Shown: in pieces, positions 19,212 through 29,427 of the stretch
Position numbering within the stretch: position 1 is the stretch's first letter
How the letters are laid out: every line of letters begins with the position of its first letter
Assembly: GCF_029255545.1 (NCBI RefSeq)
Contig: NZ_JANLJJ010000035.1
Location: forward strand, 8,790-61,699
Length of the DNA stretch: 52,910 bases
Direction of reading: 5' to 3'
From: Ferrovibrio sp.
GTDB taxonomy: Bacteria > Pseudomonadota > Alphaproteobacteria > Ferrovibrionales > Ferrovibrionaceae
Program-made: the position numbers and the translations under genes
Notes under the pieces: model-generated
Databases searched by the model: none
Seen by the model: the letters and a program-made list of their open reading frames with translations, nothing else
Told to the model about the DNA's origin: nothing

Positions 19212-20198
19212 ATGAGCATAAAAATCGGTCCCGTCTCCATTGAAGACCCCGTCATCCTGGCACCGATGTCAGGGGTCACCGACCTGCCTTTCCGCCGCTT
19301 GGTCAAGCGCAGCGGAGCAGGCCTCGTCGTGTCCGAGATGATTGCCTCGGAGGCGATGGTGCGCGCCTCGCGGCAGTCGCTGAAGATGGCCGAAAGCGTG
19401 CCGGAAGAATTCCCCATGTCGGTACAGCTTGCCGGCTGTGAAGGGCACGTGATGGCCGAGGCCGCGCGGCTGAACGAGGATCGTGGCGCGGCAATCATCG
19501 ACATCAACATGGGCTGCCCGGTGAAAAAGGTGGTCAACGGCCATGCCGGCTCCGCGCTGATGCGCGATCTGGAGCATGCCAAAGGCCTGCTGACGGCGAC
19601 GGTGAAGGCCGTGAAGGTCCCGGTGACGCTGAAAATGCGCACGGGCTGGGACGAGGCCAACCGCAATGCGCCGGAGCTGGCCCGCATCGCCGAAGGCGAG
19701 GGCATCAGGATGCTCACCGTGCACGGCCGGACCCGGAACCAGATGTATAATGGCCGCGCCGACTGGGCCTTCGTGCGCGAGGTGAAAAAGGCCGTGTCGA
19801 TCCCGGTGATCGTCAACGGCGATATCACCACGCTGGAAGAGGCAAAGGATGCGCTGACGCAGTCTGGTGCCGACGGCGTGATGATCGGTCGTGGCGCCTA
19901 TGGTCGGCCGTGGTTCCTGCGGCAGGTGATGGAATTCCTGAAATCCGGCACGCGGCTGGCCGATCCGGCGCTGGATGAACAGCGCGACACCGTTCTCGAA
20001 CATTATGACGCGATGCTGGAGCATTATGGCGTGCGGACCGGCCTGAAAATCGCCCGCAAGCATGTCGCCTGGTATTCCAAGGGCCTGCCGGGGTCAGCCG
20101 AATTCCGCACCCGCATCATGCAGATCGACGAGCCGGCCCAGGTGCGCCAGGCGGTGCGGGATTTCTATGCACCACAACTCGACAGGATGGCGGCCTGA
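19212..20198 (+). CDS. dusB: tRNA-dihydrouridine synthase (DusB/NifR3 type)
   Basis: A 328-residue FMN enzyme that reduces uridine to dihydrouridine in tRNA. It has a TIM-barrel start [14 protein letters not shown], the active-site Cys in NMGCPVKKV, the phosphate-binding [10 protein letters not shown], the [12 protein letters not shown] segment and a C-terminal helical tRNA-binding region. ATG 19212 gives the usual MSIKIGP start; GTG 19203, 4 bp after AGGG, is an alternative. As nifR3 it classically precedes ntrB-ntrC in alphaproteobacteria, and its stop overlaps the ntrB start (TGATG). Confidence 0.94.
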   Translation: MSIKIGPVSIEDPVILAPMSGVTDLPFRRLVKRSGAGLVVSEMIASEAMVRASRQSLKMAESVPEEFPMSVQLAGCEGHVMAEAARLNEDRGAAIIDINMGCPVKKVVNGHAGSALMRDLEHAKGLLTATVKAVKVPVTLKMRTGWDEANRNAPELARIAEGEGIRMLTVHGRTRNQMYNGRADWAFVREVKKAVSIPVIVNGDITTLEEAKDALTQSGADGVMIGRGAYGRPWFLRQVMEFLKSGTRLADPALDEQRDTVLEHYDAMLEHYGVRTGLKIARKHVAWYSKGLPGSAEFRTRIMQIDEPAQVRQAVRDFYAPQLDRMAA

Positions 20199-21318
20199 TG
20201 CAGTCTGCCGACCAGCAGCTTATGGCGCCGCCAATCGATGCCGCCCAGGTTCTGGGCGCCATTCCCAACCCGATCCTTGTGGTGGGGCGGCAGGGTGATA
20301 TCACCTATGCCAATCCCGCCGCCGAGCAGTTTTTCGACTCCGGAGCGGCCGTGCTGTGCCGGCAGAATCTGCGCGACCTGGTTCCCTTTGGCAGCCCAGT
20401 GCTGCAACTCTTCGCCCAGGTCTTTCGCGAACGCTACAACGTAGCGGAATATGATGTCGACCTGGGCTCGCCACGGCTTGGCGAACGGCTGGTGGATGTG
20501 CAGATATCGCCGGTTCCCGAAGCGCCTGATCATGTCATCGTGCGCTTCGACGAGCGCAGCATGGCGGCCAAGATCGGCCGCGCGCTGACTCATCGTGGCG
20601 CTGCCCGCTCGGTCACCGGCATGGCCGCCATACTTGCGCATGAAGTGAAGAATCCATTAAGCGGCATTCGCGGCGCCGCGCAGCTGCTGGAGCTGAATGC
20701 CAGTCCGGCGGATCGCGAATTGACCCGCCTGATCTGCGATGAGACCGACCGCATCTGCGCCCTGGTCGACAGCATGGAAGTGTTTTCCGACAAGCGACCG
20801 ATCGAACGTGGTCCGGTCAACATCCATCAGGTGCTGGAGCGTGTGCGCAAAGTCGCGCAGGCAGGCTTTGGCAAGCACATCCGTTTCGTCGAGCGCTACG
20901 ATCCCTCCCTGCCGCCGGTTTACGGCAACCGCGACCAATTGGTGCAGGTCTTCCTCAATCTGGTGAAGAATGCAGCAGAGGCGATCGGCGACGATACAGG
21001 CGGCGAGATTGTGCTGACCACGGCATATCGCCATGGCGTCCGGCTCGCCGTGCGGGGATCGCGCGACAGGCTGCATCTGCCGCTGGAAGTTTCCGTTCAG
21101 GATAACGGCCCCGGCGTGCCGGAAGAGATACGGCCGCATCTGTTCGATCCTTTTGTGACAACCAAGATCAGCGGCTCTGGCCTCGGTCTTGCATTGGTTG
21201 CCAAGATCATCGGCGACCATGGCGGCGTGATCGAGTGCGACAGCCGCCCGCGCCGAACCGTTTTCAGTGCGCGTTTGCCGGTTCACAACCCGGCCGTGGA
21301 AGCATCCGGAGAGTCTGA

Positions 21319-21322
<4 letters not shown>
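20198..21322 (+). CDS. ntrB: Nitrogen regulation sensor kinase/phosphatase NtrB
   Basis: A 374-residue cytoplasmic histidine kinase. An N-terminal PAS domain (about 20-110: [10 protein letters not shown] and following) precedes the dimerisation domain with the phospho-accepting His in [19 protein letters not shown], and a HATPase domain with [10 protein letters not shown] (N box), VQDNGPGVP (G1) and [13 protein letters not shown] (G2). It phosphorylates or dephosphorylates NtrC according to nitrogen status, normally through PII protein. Start and stop codons overlap those of dusB and ntrC, so the three genes are translationally coupled. Confidence 0.95.
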
Positions 21323-22767
<1,445 letters not shown>

Positions 22768-22842
22768 GCGTTTCCGGACTGGTGCTAGCCGGGCCGGGCT
22801 GGGGTATGATCCGGCCATGCCCAGGCGACTGATTCACGAGTC

Positions 22843-25176
22843 ATGACCGACGAGACGATCCCTGCTGCCAGCGGGCAACCGGTCGGCCCCCGGGCCCTGC
22901 GTCTGCTGCGGCGTGCCGCGGACTGGTTCCGGCGTCACCGGCTGATCCGTCATCTGGAAATCTCGCTGGCGGTCGCCGCCCTGGTGGTGGGTACGCTGAC
23001 CTACCTGGCCATGACACCCGGCGCCAATCGCGAACTGACCCCGCGCGACGTCCAGATTCTGCTGCTGACCGATCTGGTTGTCCTCCTGGGACTGACCAGT
23101 CTGGTGGCGCGGCGCATGGTCGTGCTCTGGATGCAGCGGCGCCGCGGTGCGGCCGGTTCGCGCCTCCATGCCCGCATGGTGATGCTGTTCGCCGGCGTTA
23201 CCGCGCTGCCAACGGTCATGATGACCGTCTTTGCCGTGCTGTTTTTCAATCTTGGCCTGCAAACCTGGTTCAGCGAGCGGGTCAACTCCGCGGTCAAGGC
23301 CTCGGTTGCGATTGCGGAGGCCTATATCCAGGAGCATCGCAAGACAATTCGCGCCGATCTTCTGGCGATGGCCGTGGATCTGAACCGAGAAGCGCCGCGT
23401 CTGACCCGCAATCCCCCTGCGTTCCAGCAGGCAGTGCGGCAGCTGTCGCGCCTGCGCGGCCTGGGCGAAGCGATTGTGTTTACATCCACCGGTGAAATCC
23501 TGGCCCGGAATGAACTCAGCCTGCTGATGGAATTCGATCGCATTCCAACCCGGGCGATCCAGGATGCCAATGCAGGCCAGGTGGTCATCATCACGGCTGA
23601 AACGGATGACCGGGTGCGGGCCCTGGTGCGCCTCGACGCCTATCTGGATGCCTACCTGTATGTGGGCCGTTTCATCGACGCCAAGGTGCTGGGCGAACTG
23701 GAGCGCACCCGCATGGCGGCATTGCAGTATAACCGCCTGGAGCAGGCCCGCTCGGCGCTGGAGATCAATTTTGCCATCCTGTTTCTGCTGATATCACTGC
23801 TGCTGCTGCTGGCGGCGATCTGGTTCGCGCTGCTGATCGCCAACCGTCTGGTCACGCCGATCGGCGAGGTGGTGGGGGCTGCGGAGCGCATACGCAGCGG
23901 AGACCTGACCGCCCGCGTTACCGAGCGTGCCGATGACGATGAAATTGCCACGTTGGGGCGCACTTTCAACCGCATGACCGGGCAGCTTGCGGCACAGCAG
24001 GCTGAGCTGATCGCCGCCAACCGCCAGCTCGACGAGCGGCGCCGCTTCACGGAAACAGTGCTGGGCGGCGTGTCGGCAGGTGTGATCGGCATCGACCCGC
24101 AGGGGCTTGTGACCCTGCCGAATCCATCGGCGCAGAGCATGCTGCAGAAAGACTACGAGGAGATGGTCGGCCGGCCTTTTGCCGAAGTGGCGCCGGAAAT
24201 GGCCGAGTTGTTTGATCGCCTGGCCAGCAATGCCAGCGAAGCAGTGGAGCGGGGACAGGTTGTTGTTTCCCGGCCAGGCGGCAATCGCACCCTGCTCGTG
24301 CGGATCGCGCGTGAATCGACGGGCAACGAGTTGCTGGGCTATGTGGCCACGTTTGACGATGTCAGCGAGCTTATGGCGGCGCAGCGCAATGCGGCCTGGG
24401 CTGACATCGCGCGGCGGATCGCGCATGAGATCAAGAATCCGCTCACTCCGATCCAGCTTTCGGCCGAGCGTCTGAAGCGGAAATATATGAAGGAAGTGCA
24501 GACCGATCCGGAGATTTTTGCCCAATGCACGGATACGATCATTCGCCAGGTTGGCGATATCGGGCGTATGGTTGACGAATTCTCGACTTTTGCCCGGATG
24601 CCGCGGCCAGTATACCGCGAAGAGGACCTGGGGCAGCTGGTGCGGCAGGGCGTATTCATGCAGCAGGTCGCCCGGAATGACATCCGGTTTGAAAGCATCG
24701 TTCCCGCCGAGCCGGTGCGTTTAAGTTGCGATGCGCGCCAAATCGCCCAGGTGCTGACGAATATCCTGCAGAACGCCATTGATGCGATCGATGGCCGCGA
24801 ACGCCAGCCCGGCGAGGCCCTGCCTCCAGGCCGGATTGTCGTTTCCCTGATGGCGGAAGCCGGCATTGCGGAAGTAACCGTGCTCGATAATGGGCGGGGC
24901 CTGCCGGTGGAAAACCGGGACCGTCTGTTCGAGCCTTATGTCACGACCCGCAGCAAGGGTACCGGCCTCGGACTGGCTATCGTGAAGAAAATCATCGAAG
25001 AGCATGGCGGCAGCATAACGCTGATCGATGCCGCAACCGTTGATCCGGCGGCGGGAAGTGGTAGTTTGGCGCGGATTCGTCTGCCGCATCTCGTTGTTGG
25101 CGATGCCATGGCGGCACAGTCGACCGTCCAGGCGGAGGCGGGGCGGAAGCTGGGATCGGGTAGTCATGGCGCGTGA
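22843..25176 (+). CDS. ntrY: Nitrogen/redox sensor kinase NtrY
   Basis: A 777-residue membrane histidine kinase. It has three membrane segments near residues 45-65, 70-88 and 108-132, a periplasmic sensor loop, another membrane segment near 307-333, a HAMP domain (about 335-385), a PAS domain (about 400-510), a HisKA domain with the phospho-accepting His in IAHEIKNPLTPIQLSAERLK, and a HATPase domain (ILQNAIDAI, LDNGRGLP, GTGLGLAIVKKI). NtrY partners NtrX and in alphaproteobacteria is linked to nitrogen, oxygen and envelope control. Two GANTC sites abut the start codon. It overlaps ntrX by 11 bp. Confidence 0.95.
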   Translation: MTDETIPAASGQPVGPRALRLLRRAADWFRRHRLIRHLEISLAVAALVVGTLTYLAMTPGANRELTPRDVQILLLTDLVVLLGLTSLVARRMVVLWMQRRRGAAGSRLHARMVMLFAGVTALPTVMMTVFAVLFFNLGLQTWFSERVNSAVKASVAIAEAYIQEHRKTIRADLLAMAVDLNREAPRLTRNPPAFQQAVRQLSRLRGLGEAIVFTSTGEILARNELSLLMEFDRIPTRAIQDANAGQVVIITAETDDRVRALVRLDAYLDAYLYVGRFIDAKVLGELERTRMAALQYNRLEQARSALEINFAILFLLISLLLLLAAIWFALLIANRLVTPIGEVVGAAERIRSGDLTARVTERADDDEIATLGRTFNRMTGQLAAQQAELIAANRQLDERRRFTETVLGGVSAGVIGIDPQGLVTLPNPSAQSMLQKDYEEMVGRPFAEVAPEMAELFDRLASNASEAVERGQVVVSRPGGNRTLLVRIARESTGNELLGYVATFDDVSELMAAQRNAAWADIARRIAHEIKNPLTPIQLSAERLKRKYMKEVQTDPEIFAQCTDTIIRQVGDIGRMVDEFSTFARMPRPVYREEDLGQLVRQGVFMQQVARNDIRFESIVPAEPVRLSCDARQIAQVLTNILQNAIDAIDGRERQPGEALPPGRIVVSLMAEAGIAEVTVLDNGRGLPVENRDRLFEPYVTTRSKGTGLGLAIVKKIIEEHGGSITLIDAATVDPAAGSGSLARIRLPHLVVGDAMAAQSTVQAEAGRKLGSGSHGA

Positions 25177-26557
25177 CATTCTTATCGTCGACGACGAGGC
25201 GGACATCCGGAACCTGATTGCCGGAATCCTGCAGGACGAGGGTTATGAAACCCGCATGGCCTCTGATTCCGACAGTGCTCTCCGGGAGATTGAGGCGCGG
25301 CGGCCGAATGCGGTGATCCTGGATATCTGGCTGCAGGGCAGCAAGCTGGATGGCCTGGAGATACTCGACCGTATCATCCGCGACCACGCCAATGTGCCGG
25401 TGATCATGATTTCCGGCCATGGCAATATTGAAACTGCCGTATCGGCGATCAAGCGCGGCGCTTACGATTACATCGAAAAGCCGTTCAAGAGCGACCGCCT
25501 GCTGCTGCTGGTCGAGCGTGCGCTGGAGCAGGCGCGCCTGAAGCGCGAAAATGAAGACCTTCGCCAGCGTTCGGGCGCCGTGGCGGAGCTGATCGGTTCC
25601 TCGTCCGCCATTGCGGCGCTTCGCCAGGCCATCGAGCGCGTTGCGCCAACCAACAGCCGCGTGCTGATCTGCGGCCCGGCCGGTACCGGCAAGGAACTGG
25701 TTGCGCGCCTCCTGCATCAACGCTCGCGCCGGGCCGGCGGCCCTTTCGTGACACTGAGCGTGGCATCGATGATGTCCGACCGGATCGAAGCCCAGCTTTT
25801 CGGCGTTGAGGAATCCGTGAATGGCCAGCGCCAGCACAGTATTGGCGTGCTGGAGGAGGCACATGGCGGCACGCTGTTCCTCGACGAAGTGGCCGAAATG
25901 TCTCCTGAGGCGCAGGCCAAGCTGCTGCGTGTGCTGACCGAGCAGGGTTTTGAGCGCGTCGGCGGGCGGACCCGCGTGCAGGTTGACGTGCGGATCATAT
26001 CCGGCACGGCGCATGATCTTGCCGTGCGTGTCGGCCAGGGGCAGTTCCGCCAGGATCTGTTTCACCGGCTGAACGTCGTACCGCTGAAAGTCGCCGCCCT
26101 GCGTGACCGTCGTGAAGACATTCCTTTGTTGGCCCGGCATTTTGCCCGTATCGAAGCCCAGCGCCAGGGAGTGCCCGAGCGCGATCTGGCGGAAGACGCC
26201 CTGCTTGCCCTGCAATCCGCGGAATGGCCTGGCAATGTGCGCGAACTGCGTAACGCCATCGCCCGGCTTCTGATCATGCTGCCTGCGGACCAGAAGGGCG
26301 CCATTCATGCCGACATGATGCCGTCCGATCTTGGCGCCACGCCGCCGGTGGCGCTGCGGCCCGAGACCACCACGGAGGTTATGGGCCTGTCGTTGCGGGA
26401 TGCGCGTGAAATGTTCGAGCGCGAGTATCTCCTGGCGCAGATCAGCCGGTTTGGCGGCAATGTCTCGCGCACGGCCAGTTTCATCGGCATGGAACGGTCT
26501 GCCCTGCATCGCAAGCTGAAAGCACTTGGCGTCGTCAATCTCGACCGTAACGGATAG
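25166..26557 (+). CDS. ntrX: Response regulator NtrX (AAA+ domain with degenerate sigma-54 loop)
   Basis: A 463-residue NtrC-like protein: receiver domain (1-120, Asp53 in VILDIWLQG), AAA+ domain with Walker A GPAGTGKEL and Walker [12 protein letters not shown], and a C-terminal Fis-type helix-turn-helix (SFIGMERSALHRKL). Where NtrC has GAFTGA, this protein reads GVEESVNGQ, so contact with sigma-54 is not expected; this is a recognised trait of alphaproteobacterial NtrX, which acts with other sigma factors. ATG 25166 gives the canonical MARDILIVDDE; it lies inside the end of ntrY. Confidence 0.95.
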   Translation: MARDILIVDDEADIRNLIAGILQDEGYETRMASDSDSALREIEARRPNAVILDIWLQGSKLDGLEILDRIIRDHANVPVIMISGHGNIETAVSAIKRGAYDYIEKPFKSDRLLLLVERALEQARLKRENEDLRQRSGAVAELIGSSSAIAALRQAIERVAPTNSRVLICGPAGTGKELVARLLHQRSRRAGGPFVTLSVASMMSDRIEAQLFGVEESVNGQRQHSIGVLEEAHGGTLFLDEVAEMSPEAQAKLLRVLTEQGFERVGGRTRVQVDVRIISGTAHDLAVRVGQGQFRQDLFHRLNVVPLKVAALRDRREDIPLLARHFARIEAQRQGVPERDLAEDALLALQSAEWPGNVRELRNAIARLLIMLPADQKGAIHADMMPSDLGATPPVALRPETTTEVMGLSLRDAREMFEREYLLAQISRFGGNVSRTASFIGMERSALHRKLKALGVVNLDRNG

Positions 26558-26575
26558 CGGGAGCGGAGATTCCCC

Positions 26576-27952
26576 ATGAAAGTGATTGTCTGCGGCGCCG
26601 GTCTGGTCGGCACCACCATTGCGCGGCAGCTTGCTGCCGAAGGCAATGAAGTGACGATGATCGATGTCTCGCCCGATCGCGCGAACAAGGCAGCTGAAAG
26701 CTACGATCTGCGTGGCATAGTGGGGCATGCCTCGCATCCCAACGTCCTTGAGCAGGCTGGCGCGGCCGATTCCGACATGCTCATCGCGGTCACCTTCGCT
26801 GACGAAGTGAATATGGTCGCCTGCGAAGTGGCGCATGCCCTGTTCAACGTGCCAACCAAGATCGCCCGCATCCGGGCGCAGAGCTACCTGAAGCCGGAAT
26901 GGGCTGATCTGTTCAACGACAAGCATATTTCAATTGACTATATCATCTCACCCGAGATCGAGGTGGCACGCGCGATCCATCGCCGCATCATGACGCCGGG
27001 CGCTTTCGATATGATTCCGTTCGCCGATGATAAGTTGCGTCTGATCGGCGTTCGACTGGATGATGATTGCCCGGTGCTGAACACCCCTCTGCGGCAGCTT
27101 ACCGAGTTGTTTCCCGATCTGGCGATCAATATCTGCGGGATCAATCGCAATGGGGCCTTGCTGGTCCCCGATGCCGATGATCGCCTGGAGGCCGGTGATG
27201 AGATCTATTTCTGCGCCCTGAAAGATCATGTCCAGCGCGGCATGCGTCTGTTCGGGCATGAGGAACGCGAGGCGCGCCGGATTGTCCTGTGCGGCGGCGG
27301 CAATATCGGCGTGTTCCTGGCCCGCGAAATCGAGGCAGCGCAGCCTTCGGTTCTGCTGAAGGTGGTGGAAGCGAACAAGGACCGCGCCGAGTTTGTCGCC
27401 GGCCAGTTGAAGAACGCTGTCGTGCTGAATGGCGATTCGCTTGATATGGATATCCTCAACGAGGCGAAAATCGGCTCTGCTGAGGCGATTATCGCGTTGA
27501 CGAATGATGATGAGGTCAACATCCTGACCTCGCTCCTGGCCAAGCGGGCGGGGGCGCAGCGCGCCATCACTCTCGTCAATAATCCGGCCTACGAGCCGCT
27601 GATTGGGTCGCTGGGCGTCGATGTGGTGGTGAATCCCCGGTCCACGACCGTGTCGTCAATTCTGCAGCACGTGCGGCGCGGCCGCATCCGCGGCGTCTAT
27701 TCCCTGATGGATGGCGCTGCGGAAGTGATGGAAGCCGTGGCCGTGGAGACCAGTGCCCTGGTCGGCCGCCCGCTGGCCGAGCTGAATCTTCCGGATGGCA
27801 TTATGATTGGGGCAATCATCCGCGGAGAAGCCGTGATGATCGCCCGCGGCGACAGCGAGATCGAGGCTGGCGACCGGGTTATTCTGTTCGTTCGTCGCGA
27901 TGCGGTGAAAAAAGTCGAGAAACTGTTCGCTGTACGCCTCGAATTCTTCTGA
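26576..27952 (+). CDS. trkA: Trk potassium uptake regulatory protein TrkA
   Basis: A 458-residue cytoplasmic protein with two RCK repeats. Each has an NAD-binding Rossmann half (first VCGAGLVGTTIARQLAAEG; second VLCGGGNIGVFLAREIE) followed by a TrkA-C domain. It gates the TrkH/TrkG potassium channel in response to nucleotides. No trkH gene is in the window. It follows ntrX by 18 bp behind GGGAGCGGAG, as in many alphaproteobacteria (ntrYX-trkA-dat-hfq-hflX), so K+ uptake may be co-expressed with the NtrYX system. Confidence 0.95.
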   Translation: MKVIVCGAGLVGTTIARQLAAEGNEVTMIDVSPDRANKAAESYDLRGIVGHASHPNVLEQAGAADSDMLIAVTFADEVNMVACEVAHALFNVPTKIARIRAQSYLKPEWADLFNDKHISIDYIISPEIEVARAIHRRIMTPGAFDMIPFADDKLRLIGVRLDDDCPVLNTPLRQLTELFPDLAINICGINRNGALLVPDADDRLEAGDEIYFCALKDHVQRGMRLFGHEEREARRIVLCGGGNIGVFLAREIEAAQPSVLLKVVEANKDRAEFVAGQLKNAVVLNGDSLDMDILNEAKIGSAEAIIALTNDDEVNILTSLLAKRAGAQRAITLVNNPAYEPLIGSLGVDVVVNPRSTTVSSILQHVRRGRIRGVYSLMDGAAEVMEAVAVETSALVGRPLAELNLPDGIMIGAIIRGEAVMIARGDSEIEAGDRVILFVRRDAVKKVEKLFAVRLEFF

Positions 27953-27980
27953 TCCCCAGCAGACAAGAAGGTATCGCGCG

Positions 27981-28877
27981 ATGTCACGCGTTGTTTACGT
28001 CAATGGCCAATACGTCCCCTACGGCCAGGCCGCCGTTCATGTCGAGGACCGTGGCTTCCAGTTCGCCGACGGCGTCTATGAGGTGATTGCCATCCTTAAC
28101 GGCCGCCTGGTCGATCCCGAGGGGCATCTGGTGCGCCTGGAACGCAGCCTGGACGAACTGCGCATCCGCCATCCGATGACGAGGGCCGCGCTGACCGTTG
28201 TGCTGACTGAAACGGTTCGGCGCAACCGCGTGAAGCAGGGCAATATCTATCTGCAGATCACCCGTGGCGCGGCACGGCGCGAATTCGCCTTTCCGGTCGA
28301 TATTCCGCCAACCGTGGTGGCGATTGCCCGCAGCGTCGACATGACCAGGGCGGCGGCCAATGCGGCGAAGGGGGTGGCGGCGATCACCCGGCCGGATATC
28401 CGGTGGGGCCGCTGCGACATCAAGTCGGTGGGTCTGCTGCCGGCGGCATTGGCCAAGCAGGCGGCGAAAGAGGCGGGGGCTTATGAGGCCTGGCTGGTCG
28501 ATCGCGAGGGTTATGTCACCGAAGGCAGTTCCTCGAACGCCTGGATCGTGACGAAGGACAACGTGCTGGTGACCCGCGCGCTCAGCACAGCCATCCTCGG
28601 CGGCATCACGCGCAGCGCCGTGCTGGAACTTGCCCGTCGTGAAGGGCTGACAATCGAGAACCGTGCTTTCACGGTTGCCGAAGCCCTGGCCGCGAAAGAA
28701 GCTTTCGTCACTTCGACCACCTCTTATGTCATGCCGGTGGTCAGCCTGGATGACCGGCCGATCGGCAATGGCGGCCCGGGCGTGGTGGCGGCCAGGCTGC
28801 GGGCTGTCTATGAAGCCCATGCCCAGAGCCATGGGGCTGGTAAGGCGGACTGGGAGGCCGGTTTCCTGGCGCCTTGA
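27981..28877 (+). CDS. dat: D-amino-acid transaminase
   Basis: A 298-residue fold-type IV pyridoxal-phosphate aminotransferase. The N-terminus VEDRGFQFADGVYEVI, the catalytic lysine in CDIKSVGLLP, the adjacent LAKQAAKEAGAYEAWLVD and the phosphate-binding VTEGSSSNAW match bacterial D-alanine aminotransferase closely. It interconverts D-alanine and 2-oxoglutarate with pyruvate and D-glutamate, feeding peptidoglycan. Branched-chain aminotransferase is the main alternative, but the VTEGSSSN context and short length favour the D-specific type. It lies 28 bp after trkA. Confidence 0.88.
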   Translation: MSRVVYVNGQYVPYGQAAVHVEDRGFQFADGVYEVIAILNGRLVDPEGHLVRLERSLDELRIRHPMTRAALTVVLTETVRRNRVKQGNIYLQITRGAARREFAFPVDIPPTVVAIARSVDMTRAAANAAKGVAAITRPDIRWGRCDIKSVGLLPAALAKQAAKEAGAYEAWLVDREGYVTEGSSSNAWIVTKDNVLVTRALSTAILGGITRSAVLELARREGLTIENRAFTVAEALAAKEAFVTSTTSYVMPVVSLDDRPIGNGGPGVVAARLRAVYEAHAQSHGAGKADWEAGFLAP

Positions 28878-28886
28878 TCATGGCCG

Positions 28887-28900
28887 GTGACGGCCGTCAC
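28887..28900. other. 14-bp perfect palindrome after dat
   Basis: GTGACGGCCGTCAC lies 9 bp after the dat stop codon. It could be a weak terminator hairpin for the preceding operon or a protein-binding site; no T-run follows. Confidence 0.35.
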
Positions 28901-28949
28901 AGGTGGTCTGGCTGACGCGCAAAGGCCCGCAGCCCGAGGCGCCATTGTT

Positions 28950-28978
28950 TTGCCACTTTCGCGAATTAGTGGTTTAAT
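28950..28978 (+). promoter_or_regulatory. Sigma-70 promoter for hfq
   Basis: TTGCCA (28950-28955), a 17-bp spacer and TTTAAT (28973-28978) each match five of six consensus bases. Transcription would begin near 28985 and give a leader of about 110 nt, which contains a GGGGC/GCCCC stem (28990-29009) and then an A-rich tract. Confidence 0.6.
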
Positions 28979-29046
28979 CTCAGATGCGTGGGGCTGCGGC
29001 CGCCGCCCCTGCGGATGCAGCTCGGTGCGACTTGGCCGGGTTGTAT

Positions 29047-29084
29047 AAAAAACAAAACAAAGACAACAAGATAAGAAAAGAAAG
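29047..29084 (+). promoter_or_regulatory. A-rich leader tract before hfq
   Basis: Of these 38 bases 28 are A, with one T, in a GC-rich genome. The tract ends just before the hfq ribosome-binding site. A-rich, purine-spaced RNA is the preferred ligand of the Hfq distal face, so binding of Hfq to its own mRNA is a reasonable inference. Confidence 0.45.
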
Positions 29085-29095
29085 GTCCAACAACT

Positions 29096-29371
29096 ATGGC
29101 CGCCGACAAGCCTCAGAACGTCCAGGATGTCTTCCTTAACCACATCCGCAAAACCAAGACCCCCGTCACCGTCTTCCTCGTAAATGGCGTCAAGCTGCAG
29201 GGCATCATCAGCTGGTTTGACAATTTCTCGGTGCTGCTGCGCCGCGATGGCCACATGCAACTGGTCTACAAGCATGCCATTTCCACGGTGATGCCGTCCG
29301 GCCCGATCCAGCTCTTCGACCCGGCCGCCCAGGGTGGCGGCGCCGGTCAGGCGCAGGGAGAGCAGGGCTAA
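29096..29371 (+). CDS. hfq: RNA chaperone Hfq
   Basis: A 91-residue Sm-like protein that forms a hexameric ring and pairs small RNAs with mRNAs. Sm1 motif ([20 protein letters not shown]), the second motif with the uridine-binding Tyr-Lys-His (YKHAIS, residues 58-62) and the rim arginines (LLRRDGH) are intact. The C-terminal tail is short, Gly/Gln-rich and lacks the acidic end typical of enterobacteria. The hfq-hflX pairing is conserved. Translation starts at ATG 29096 after AAAGG. Confidence 0.97.
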   Translation: MAADKPQNVQDVFLNHIRKTKTPVTVFLVNGVKLQGIISWFDNFSVLLRRDGHMQLVYKHAISTVMPSGPIQLFDPAAQGGGAGQAQGEQG

Positions 29372-29388
29372 GCTATTTTGCTCTTAAC

Positions 29389-29424
29389 GACCCTGTTCCG
29401 GTTGGTTATCCCGCGAACAGGGTC
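29389..29424 (+). promoter_or_regulatory. Hairpin covering the hflX ribosome-binding site
   Basis: GACCCTGTTC (29389-29398) and GAACAGGGTC (29415-29424) form a perfect 10-bp stem, extendable by CGG/CCG with one bulged base. The 3' arm contains the hflX Shine-Dalgarno sequence AGGGT (29419-29423), three bases before ATG 29428. A U-rich stretch after the hfq stop precedes the stem. It probably lowers hflX translation unless opened; there is no terminal T-run. Confidence 0.65.
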
Positions 29425-29427
29425 CAT

